DNA from: an uncultured Oscillochloris sp.
Lineage (GTDB): Bacteria; Chloroflexota; Chloroflexia; Chloroflexales; Chloroflexaceae
Assembly: GCA_903877945.1 (NCBI GenBank)
Contig: CAIRFY010000602.1
Span: forward strand, 1 to 12,066
DNA: 12,066 nt
Direction of reading: 5' to 3'
The translations under genes were made by a program, and so were the position numbers. Position 1 is the stretch's first letter; every line of letters begins with the position of its first letter. Shown one piece after another: positions 7,082-12,066 of the stretch. A model generated the notes under the pieces. That model did no database searches. It was given only the letters and a program-made list of their open reading frames with translations, and was not told the origin of the DNA.

Positions 7082-8221
7082 TTATCGACCATCATCCACA
7101 TCAGCGTCGCCAGATCCGCTGACGGGGATAGAGGAGCGGGGGAACGTTCTGGGAGAAGAGTTTGCCGGGCCGCGACGGCGCAGCGGAATCTCGCGGCGGT
7201 CGGGCGGAACCTCTGCATCGGCGGGGCGAGCGTCGGCCTTCGGCCCCGAGGCACCTGAACTCGCACGGCGCAGCGGGATCTCGCGGTACATGGCATCCTG
7301 CGTAGCAGCGGCGGACGAGGACTCGGCATACCCGGCGGGCGCCGCGCTCTCGGATGCGCCGTTGCTGTTGCTGTTGCCGTTGCCATTACTGTTGCCGTTG
7401 CCGTTGCCGTTGCGCTGACGGTTCAGAAAAGCCATGGCCATCTGCTGAGCATTCGGATTGGTGGACACCGTCTGCACCAATTCATTTACGGCACGCACAG
7501 CCTCGGTTATTTCCCGCAAGCTCATACCATTCATATCGAAGGGCAACTCCGTCTCGCGCAGCGAGCGGCGCAGCGTATCCCACGCAGATCGAGCGAGACG
7601 CCCTGCGGTATAGATCCTCTCAGGGGGCAGACCGACCGTATCCTGACTGAAGCCCGGCCCAGGCATAAGCGGCTGTGAAGACGCCCCAGGCCAGCGATAC
7701 GGTGACTCACCGGGCCGTTGACCATCAACATGTCCATAGATCTGCTCACCGATCACCGAGATAATTTCCGGCCCCGCCGCGCGTGCGTCAACCCCCAATG
7801 CAGCGAGTTCCTGAGCGGTCTTGGCCGCGCAGCGCAGCAGAGTCTGAGCAGCCTGAAGACTTGCGACAGGCATCAAGGCGAGGGTAAACCGCTGCTCATC
7901 CTCGTCGGGGGCGACGAAAGAGAGCGAGATCTGGGCGTGGATGGGATCAAGCCCAACCCCCTGCACCAACCCCAGTTCCGTAAGCGGGAAAGCGTAGCAG
8001 ATATGGCCGGCGTAGTCTCGCGCCCAGAGCAGCACGCGCAGCGTCGTGAGCAGACAATAATCGTGCAACGTAGGGCCGCTCAGCCGTTTACCACTCGCAT
8101 CGAGCAACACACCGTCAATCGCGAGGAGCACCTGCTCATCGCGCTCCAAGAGGCCCAGCGTCTCAAGCTCTTCGAGGTGCGCTGGAACGACCGTATGGCT
8201 GTAGTAGAGCAGGTTGATCAT
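7082..8221 (-). CDS. Putative chlorosome protein with N-terminal bacterial PH-like domain, smaller paralog (379 aa)
   Basis: The N-terminus is clearly paralogous to that of the next gene: LGLLERDEQVLLAIDGVLLD, LHDYCLLTTLRVLLWARDY and LDPIHAQISLSF line up with its ILEEDELLLALFDGILLD, LTDFVALTDRRLIMWARGF and WDPWHGRVVMAF. A helical middle (about 200-268) is followed by an Asn/Gly/Ser repeat (271-288). The disordered acidic and basic tail carries REIPLRR twice (313-319, 343-349) and RSSIPV (362-367). There is no signal peptide. The ATG at 8221 has no Shine-Dalgarno, and a strong hairpin ends 16 nt upstream, so translation is probably much weaker than for csmA. The likely role is a chlorosome envelope or assembly protein. 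CsmO/CsmP-like identity is possible but unproven. Confidence 0.85.
   Translation of the reverse strand: MINLLYYSHTVVPAHLEELETLGLLERDEQVLLAIDGVLLDASGKRLSGPTLHDYCLLTTLRVLLWARDYAGHICYAFPLTELGLVQGVGLDPIHAQISLSFVAPDEDEQRFTLALMPVASLQAAQTLLRCAAKTAQELAALGVDARAAGPEIISVIGEQIYGHVDGQRPGESPYRWPGASSQPLMPGPGFSQDTVGLPPERIYTAGRLARSAWDTLRRSLRETELPFDMNGMSLREITEAVRAVNELVQTVSTNPNAQQMAMAFLNRQRNGNGNGNSNGNGNSNSNGASESAAPAGYAESSSAAATQDAMYREIPLRRASSGASGPKADARPADAEVPPDRREIPLRRRGPANSSPRTFPRSSIPVSGSGDADVDDGR
7361..7414. repeat. Hexanucleotide tandem repeat (nine units)
   Basis: Nine consecutive six-base units follow the pattern GTTGCC or GTTGCT, with one variant ATTACT. Read on the minus strand they encode the alternating Asn-Gly/Asn-Ser run of the smaller PH-like protein. 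Gain or loss of units would lengthen or shorten the linker without a frameshift. Confidence 0.85.
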
Positions 8222-8237
8222 AGCGGCAACATGGCAC

Positions 8238-8287
8238 AGACAGCAGGCAACAGCGATCCAAGCGGATGAAGCTGTTGCCTGCTGTCT
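8238..8287 (-). other. Strong intercistronic hairpin after csmA
   Basis: A perfect 17-bp inverted repeat (8238-8254 with 8271-8287, arm GCTGTTGCCTGCTGTCT) encloses a 16-nt loop. In the transcript it begins 9 nt after the csmA stop codon and ends 16 nt before the next start codon. No U-run follows, so it is not a standard terminator. Such hairpins protect upstream mRNA from 3' exonucleases in photosynthetic operons such as puf, where they raise the yield of an abundant antenna protein. That role fits CsmA, but here it is inferred. Confidence 0.8.
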
Positions 8288-8296
8288 ATTGCTGTC

Positions 8297-8542
8297 CTAG
8301 CGATTGAAGCGCGAGCGGATGCGCTTCGGGCGGAAGCTGCTCACGTCGGGGGTGCTATAAGCGCCCTCGCCGCTGCCGCTGCGGGAAATGCCAGGATACG
8401 CATTGCGATTGATGGTCTCTACCGCTGCCGACGTACCCTGCAGCAAATTGGAAACCCACTGCCAGTGTCCCTGGAACATGATGTCGCCGATCTGCGCCAC
8501 CTGCCCTGCGGACTCCGAGAACCAGCCTCGTGTCGTGGCCAT
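8297..8542 (-). CDS. csmA: CsmA, bacteriochlorophyll a-binding chlorosome baseplate protein precursor (81 aa)
   Basis: CsmA forms the paracrystalline baseplate that passes excitation energy from the chlorosome interior to the membrane. The sequence closely follows the Chloroflexus protein: TRGWFSES near the N-terminus, QIGDIMFQGHWQWVSN with the bacteriochlorophyll-ligating His26 (25 after Met removal), then NRNAYPG and the tail FRPKRIRSRFNR. In Chloroflexus the mature protein is about 51 residues and ends shortly after YPG, so about 28 residues of C-terminal extension should be removed here too. Compared with the Chloroflexus start as I recall it, there is one extra Thr (MATTRGW). The start is fixed by AGGAGG 6 nt upstream, the best ribosome binding site in the operon. 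A TATAAT box lies 33 nt upstream of the ATG and a 17-bp hairpin follows the stop, both consistent with high, separate expression. Confidence 0.96.
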   Translation of the reverse strand: MATTRGWFSESAGQVAQIGDIMFQGHWQWVSNLLQGTSAAVETINRNAYPGISRSGSGEGAYSTPDVSSFRPKRIRSRFNR

Positions 8543-8574
8543 TCAAAACCTCCTATAGGTGAACCGGACGCTCC

Positions 8575-8580
8575 ATTATA
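8575..8580 (-). promoter_or_regulatory. Possible internal csmA promoter (-10 box TATAAT)
   Basis: On the minus strand a perfect TATAAT lies 33 nt before the csmA ATG, which would give a 5' leader of about 25 nt. No good -35 hexamer is found at 16-18 nt (the 17-nt position reads TACCGG), and that region overlaps a G+C-rich hairpin. The call therefore rests on the -10 box and the expected need for extra csmA transcript. Confidence 0.35.
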
Positions 8581-8582
8581 GG

Positions 8583-8604
8583 CTACGGGGCGGAGCCCCG
8601 GTAG
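8583..8604 (-). other. G+C-rich hairpin between the first ATPase gene and csmA
   Basis: CGGGGC (8586-8591) pairs with GCCCCG (8595-8600) around a GGA loop, extended by CTA/TAG with one bulged base. It starts 10 nt after the stop of the ATPase gene. The bases that follow in the minus direction are CCTATAATGG, not a U-run. It may reduce read-through or protect the ATPase mRNA end, but intrinsic termination is not supported. Confidence 0.5.
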
Positions 8605-8613
8605 ACCCCCGTG

Positions 8614-9813
8614 TTAACGGACAACTCCCTGGGCTGCCTGAAAAGGCACGATCAGCCATTGCCCTTCCATCTCCGCCTGGCCCGCCTCAAGCCCAGCCAA
8701 GCTCACCGGCAGTGTCATAATCCGCCGGAAGTCGCCAATCTGCACCACCAACTCATCCCCATTCTGAAAGAGGTCGAGCTGACTGACATTAGCGAACGGC
8801 AGCTTGAGCTTCACGCGATAGAACCCATCGGACACCTTAGAAATGTCCATCGGGGCCTCTTTATAGACGATTGCCGTCGGGTCGGCATCCCCGTAGACAT
8901 CTTTGCCCATCTCGCGCAGCTTCACAAGGCCCACCACCTCTTCGCGGTAGTAGGGCACGTGATGGATGGGCACAGGGGAGAACGAGTGCTGGACATCCTG
9001 GAGGTAGCGCTGCTGCACGTCCTTCCAGTGGTTCAGGTAGCCGCTGTCCTTATCAACCGGCAGGATCTTATTGACCACCACCGTATCGACAGTCATCCCA
9101 TACATCGAGAGGTACGTGAGGGCGCGCTGGCTCTCTTTGATGACCATTTTCTCGGGGTTCATCACCAGCCGAACCGAGGTCTCAAGCGGGTTGGTAAGAA
9201 TCCGCGTGACGCCGACCATCTGCTCGAACATGTCGTCGATGGCGTCGTAGACCTCGGTGGGGGCGATCATTTTGTTCAGGGTGGGGTTAATTTTGCTCAT
9301 CGGCCGCAGGAGCGGTTTGATCACGAACTTCTCGGCTCCGCGAAGCATCCCCATCGCCCACTTGAAGGTTTCGGGGGCCGAAAGGAGCCGCAGCGTCTCG
9401 CCCGTAGGGGCGCAGTCGATGACGAGCAGGTCGTAATCGCCCTCGTCGCTATGTTTCTTGATACGGATGAGCGGAAGCGCCTCTTCCATACCAGGGAGAA
9501 CACTCATCTCATCGGCCAAGATGCCCTGCACGCCCTGATCAGCCATCAGTTGGGCAAAATGCTCGCGCACAATACCCCAGTTCGACTGGATGTCGTGGTA
9601 GATGCTGACTTCAAGTGCGTCAAGGAAGGGTGTGATCTTCACAGGACTCGGCCCGAGGGGACCTTCAAGATCGAGCGAATCGGCCAGACTATGGGCCGGG
9701 TCGGTACTCATCACCAGGGTGCGTATACCCATGTCAGCGGCCCGCAGTGCGGTTGCCGCAGCGACACTTGTTTTGCCTACGCCGCCCTTGCCGGTAAAGA
9801 TAAGTGTTCGCAT
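8614..9813 (-). CDS. ArsA/Get3-family ATPase with C-terminal Hsp20-like domain, first copy (399 aa)
   Basis: This is the first gene of the operon, directly upstream of csmA. The P-loop GKGGVGKT spans residues 8-15, switch I STDPAHSLAD starts at 36, switch II IDCAPTGETLRLL is centred on D133, and PGMEE is at 108-112. A C-terminal Hsp20-like beta domain runs from about residue 325 (YRVKLKLPFANV) to the end. The only cysteine I see is the one in switch II, so neither the Get3 zinc CxxC motif nor the ArsA arsenite site is present. The ATG at 9813 is chosen because GGAAAGG lies about 6 nt upstream and the product then starts MRTLIFTGKGG, as in the family. The frame stays open to an ATG at 9900, but the extra 29 residues are not family-like. 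The protein is probably an ATP-driven targeting or assembly factor for chlorosome proteins, which is inferred from the operon. Confidence 0.93.
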   Translation of the reverse strand: MRTLIFTGKGGVGKTSVAAATALRAADMGIRTLVMSTDPAHSLADSLDLEGPLGPSPVKITPFLDALEVSIYHDIQSNWGIVREHFAQLMADQGVQGILADEMSVLPGMEEALPLIRIKKHSDEGDYDLLVIDCAPTGETLRLLSAPETFKWAMGMLRGAEKFVIKPLLRPMSKINPTLNKMIAPTEVYDAIDDMFEQMVGVTRILTNPLETSVRLVMNPEKMVIKESQRALTYLSMYGMTVDTVVVNKILPVDKDSGYLNHWKDVQQRYLQDVQHSFSPVPIHHVPYYREEVVGLVKLREMGKDVYGDADPTAIVYKEAPMDISKVSDGFYRVKLKLPFANVSQLDLFQNGDELVVQIGDFRRIMTLPVSLAGLEAGQAEMEGQWLIVPFQAAQGVVR

Positions 9814-9900
9814 GTATCCCTTTCCAGGTTGATGATACGCAGACTGAAACCGGGAAGGCTGGTAGCCCGAACCGGATGTGTCGCGGTGCCTCGGCCGCAT

Positions 9901-10391
9901 TAAAGAGGGCTCTGAGACGGATGCGACAGGTCTTTTTGCTTAAATGCCAAAAACGCCGTGTAACAAAATGGTTTTAGCTTCCCCTTCGCTGTGCTGCAAT
10001 AGTACCACGATTGCATAGCAGTGTCAATAAAAATTGCTCATATGAACGGGCCACCCCTATGGTGTGGTGAGCGGCTCTGACGCGCCGAATCTGCTTTAAT
10101 GAGACAGATAACGCGCTGCATTATACACCGAAGTGTCACATTATTTCCCGCATCTTCGTGCAGATACCACCCGCATGATTCGCCCGTACACCCACCCCTG
10201 CGCGGGGATGGCCTTGTATGATTTGTAAGGAATACCTCTCTGAAACCTTGTCTCACCACTATATTATATGATGATTCGCGAAATTATGGGGAGAGGCTTT
10301 ATCTCCACTTCTCCACCTTGCGCATGTTTGCAACTCCCAGCGCGCCTCCTACGTCTTTTAAGGTGGAACCGCTATCCATCGGAGGTACCCT
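9901..10391. other. Divergent intergenic region
   Basis: The region lies between the minus-strand operon and the plus-strand von Willebrand A gene. It holds the operon promoter and a lone minus-strand TATAAT box at 10120-10125. It also has two small inverted repeats: ACAC-CGAA-GTGT around 10126 and a CCACCCC/GGGGATGG stem around 10191-10210. An A+T-rich stretch CACTATATTATATGATG near 10257-10273 may hold the plus-strand promoter, but I find no convincing -35 box. The short reading frames here look random. Confidence 0.6.
9999..10027 (-). promoter_or_regulatory. Sigma70-type promoter for the chlorosome operon
   Basis: On the minus strand a consensus TTGACA (10027-10022) is followed, after exactly 17 nt, by TACTAT (10004-9999), which matches TATAAT at four of six positions. 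Transcription would start near 9992 and give a leader of about 180 nt before the first ATPase gene. A second TATAAT on the same strand at 10125-10120 has no matching -35 box. Confidence 0.6.
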
Positions 10392-11789
10392 ATGCGTCGC
10401 ATATCGTTGGCAGCGCTTGCGCTGCTCGTTGGCCTGCTGCTGGTATGGGCGCTGCTCTTTCAGGCCGGCACACTACAGCCCCGCACGAACGCGGGTGGCC
10501 AGGTGCGCGTTACCCAGATTGATACGAGCGCCTACCCGCAGGTGTCGCTCTACACCTCGGTGGGCGACCCGTCCGGCACCCTGCGTACCGACCTCGCACG
10601 CTCCGACTTTCAGATTATTGAGGACGGCGCAGCGGTTGATCTGACGGGGTTTGTTGGCGCGGGCGGCAGTGCGATCAGCACGGTCTTAGTGATCGACCGC
10701 TCGGGTAGCATGGAAGACGCCGGAAAGATCGCGGGTGCCCGTGATGCCGCCAATGCCTTTGTGCGTATGCTTAGGCCAGGGGATCGGGCGGCGCTGATCA
10801 GCTTCAACAGTCAGGTACAGATTTCCGAACCCTTCACGACTGATCGGGCGGCGCTCCAGTCGGCGATTGATCGCTTGAGTCCAGAGGGCGGCACCGCCCT
10901 TTATGACAGTATCGTCACCGGGGTCGATCTGCTGCACGGCCAGCCGGGACGACGGGCGCTGTTAGTACTCACCGACGGCCAGGACTGCCGTGATTTGAGC
11001 GACTGTCCGCACGAAGACGGCAGTTCCCGTAGCTTGAGTGAGGCAATTAGCTACGCAACGGCGGCGGGTCAGGCGGTGTATGTGGTGGGCCTGGGCGAGC
11101 GGGATGGCGGCAGCAGCAACCACAGCGGGATTGACGAGGGTGTGCTGCGCCAGATCGCGACCGGAACCGATGGCACCTACTCTTACAGCCCGGACGCCGC
11201 CGCTTTGGCGAATCTCTATACCTCCCTCGCTGGCAGTATGCAGCGTGAGTACCACCTGATCTATGTAAGTCCACGGCCTTTTTACGACGGGACACGGCGC
11301 GATATTCAGGTGACAGTAGCGGGGGTTAGAGTGGGTGCGGGCTATACCGAACGTCACCTGATCAATGTCACCTCTAGCCCGCTGGTAGGTGCGGCGCTGC
11401 TGCTGCCGCTGCTGGGGTTGCTCTTTCTCCCCGGCGTTATCGCCTCGCAACGGCGGGTACACGACGACGTACACACCGCGCCGGAACCCGCGCCCCCCTC
11501 GGTGCTGGACGACATACCGCCTGTGATCGCGGTTGCCCCTGAGGCTGTACTGGCACCTGTGGCAACGGGCCAGCATTGCACAAACTGCGGGGTGCCACTG
11601 CGTCTAGGCGCACGGTTCTGCGGGCGCTGCGGATCGACCCAGCCGACCCCATCCCCTACTACAGGCGGGCGACGCATCTTCTGCGACATGTGCGGTCGGC
11701 CACTGCTTCCCGGTGCCAGCTTCTGTGCCGACTGCGGTGAGCCAGCACAAAGGGCACGACTTGAGGCAGAAGACACGAACGCGATGTGA
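10392..11789 (+). CDS. Membrane-anchored von Willebrand factor A domain protein with two zinc ribbons (465 aa)
   Basis: An uncleaved signal anchor or signal peptide (about residues 4-24, LAALALLVGLLLVWALL) is followed by a beta-rich region and then a vWA domain (about 95-285). Its metal-ion-dependent adhesion site is intact: D102-x-S104-x-S106 in VIDRSGSMED, T168 in GGTALYD and D195 in LTDGQD. A second membrane segment lies at about 332-351. After a Pro-rich linker come two four-cysteine zinc ribbons: CTNCG with CGRCG (396-413) and CDMCG with CADCG (431-448). The predicted topology is vWA domain outside and zinc ribbons inside the cell. The start is fixed by GGAGG 6 nt upstream of the ATG. 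The gene diverges from the chlorosome operon and nothing in its sequence ties it to photosynthesis. It probably binds a protein partner through the metal site. The partner is unknown. Confidence 0.9.
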   Translation: MRRISLAALALLVGLLLVWALLFQAGTLQPRTNAGGQVRVTQIDTSAYPQVSLYTSVGDPSGTLRTDLARSDFQIIEDGAAVDLTGFVGAGGSAISTVLVIDRSGSMEDAGKIAGARDAANAFVRMLRPGDRAALISFNSQVQISEPFTTDRAALQSAIDRLSPEGGTALYDSIVTGVDLLHGQPGRRALLVLTDGQDCRDLSDCPHEDGSSRSLSEAISYATAAGQAVYVVGLGERDGGSSNHSGIDEGVLRQIATGTDGTYSYSPDAAALANLYTSLAGSMQREYHLIYVSPRPFYDGTRRDIQVTVAGVRVGAGYTERHLINVTSSPLVGAALLLPLLGLLFLPGVIASQRRVHDDVHTAPEPAPPSVLDDIPPVIAVAPEAVLAPVATGQHCTNCGVPLRLGARFCGRCGSTQPTPSPTTGGRRIFCDMCGRPLLPGASFCADCGEPAQRARLEAEDTNAM

Positions 11790-11799
11790 GGCATGTTTC

Positions 11800-11827
11800 A
11801 GATTGCAGATTTTAGATTGCAGATTTT
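11800..11827. repeat. 14-bp tandem direct repeat
   Basis: AGATTGCAGATTTT occurs twice back to back (11800-11813 and 11814-11827), starting 11 nt after the von Willebrand A gene. It is A+T-rich compared with its surroundings. No function is evident. Confidence 0.85.
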
Positions 11828-11864
11828 CCGCAACAGGACACGGTGCATGTGCGCAAACGGTCAC

Positions 11865-11968
11865 GCTGGTTTGAACCATGCCTTAGGCATGGTTCAAAAT
11901 GGGCACATTCAGCTTTACCGTCTTGCGATGAGGCGATGAGGCGATGAGGCGATGAGGCGATACGGAGC
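11865..11968 (-). repeat. 104-bp intergenic repeat, copy C (inverted relative to copy A)
   Basis: Read on the minus strand this copy has the same parts as copy A at 16-119 in the same order and equal length: GCTCCGTATC, four octamers, and the 62-bp tail. The five differences I count all lie in the tail. It contains the palindrome at 11870-11898, where copy A is imperfect. The two copies bracket the ten genes of the window in opposite orientation. Confidence 0.85.
11870..11898. terminator. Possible bidirectional terminator: 13-bp palindrome in copy C
   Basis: TTTGAACCATGCC and GGCATGGTTCAAA form a perfect 13-bp stem with a TTA loop. It lies 80 nt after the stop of the von Willebrand A gene. 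The A/T ends of the stem give a short T-rich 3' side on the minus strand and AAAAT on the plus strand, so on the plus strand it lacks the U-run expected of an intrinsic terminator. It is primarily a repeat-borne hairpin. Confidence 0.35.
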
Positions 11969-12066
11969 GATGAGGCGATGAGGCGATGAGGCGATGAGGC
12001 GATGAGGCGATGAGGCGATACGGAGCGATGAGGCGATGAGGCGATGAGGCGATACGGAGCGATGAG
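11927..12066. repeat. Octamer array with higher-order structure
   Basis: The 8-bp unit GATGAGGC occurs in blocks of four, six and three perfect copies. Each block is closed by the same 10-bp spacer GATACGGAGC (11959-11968, 12017-12026, 12051-12060). A new block begins at 12061 and runs off the window. The octamer-plus-spacer unit is also the head of repeat copies A and B at the left edge. Because 8 is not a multiple of 3, the array is unlikely to be coding. Confidence 0.9.

Noticed and set aside
4222..9813. Arsenic resistance operon
   Set aside because: ArsA-type ATPases are present, but no arsB, arsC, arsD or arsR is seen, the arsenite-binding cysteines are missing, and the neighbours are chlorosome genes.
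8611..9903. 430-codon open frame on the plus strand opposite the first ATPase gene
   Set aside because: It mirrors the ATPase gene almost exactly, has no family-like motifs, and arises from the codon bias of the real minus-strand gene.
10038..10259. 73-codon minus-strand frame in the divergent intergenic region
   Set aside because: It has no recognisable composition or motif and covers a region with promoter-like elements, so it is probably random.
11927..12066. CRISPR array
   Set aside because: The units are 8 bp and contiguous, with one constant 10-bp spacer. There are no unique spacers and no cas genes.

Overview
The window looks like a chromosomal segment of a filamentous anoxygenic phototroph of the order Chloroflexales (Chloroflexus/Oscillochloris type). 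The deciding gene is csmA at 8297-8542. Its product matches the Chloroflexus chlorosome baseplate protein closely, including the bacteriochlorophyll a-binding histidine in FQGHWQWV and the basic tail FRPKRIRSRFNR. The moderately high G+C content and Shine-Dalgarno-type starts fit that assignment.

Layout. Positions 1-481 are non-coding and repeat-rich. Positions 9813-482 hold nine genes, all on the minus strand. In transcription order they are: an ArsA/Get3-type ATPase, csmA, two paralogous proteins with an N-terminal bacterial-PH-like domain, a second ArsA/Get3-type ATPase, a degenerate ArsA/Get3-like protein without a P-loop, an alpha/beta hydrolase, an HExxH metallopeptidase-like protein, and a small Ser/Pro-rich protein that resembles a chlorosome envelope protein. 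Gaps run from 2 to 75 nt, so one operon is likely. A sigma70-type promoter lies upstream (TTGACA, 17 nt, TACTAT at 10027-9999), a possible internal csmA promoter lies at 8580-8575, and a 17-bp hairpin sits directly after csmA. Positions 9901-10391 are a divergent intergenic region. Positions 10392-11789 (plus strand) encode a membrane-anchored von Willebrand factor A protein with two C-terminal zinc ribbons. Positions 11790-12066 are again repeats, including an inverted copy of a 104-bp element found at the left edge.

How the genes may work together (inference). Chlorosomes are bounded by a lipid monolayer carrying envelope proteins. ArsA/Get3 ATPases are best known as targeting factors for hydrophobic proteins, and none of the three paralogs has the CxxC motif or the cysteine set of arsenite-pump ATPases. 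Two active ATPases plus one that looks inactive, co-transcribed with the baseplate gene and other apparent envelope proteins, suggest a dedicated machine that delivers or assembles chlorosome envelope proteins. The metallopeptidase is a candidate for removing the C-terminal extension of CsmA. The hydrolase could act on chlorosome lipids or pigment esters. A short basic/hydrophobic motif (RR-x-I-x-V/L type) recurs in the tails of the putative envelope proteins and may be a targeting or docking signal.
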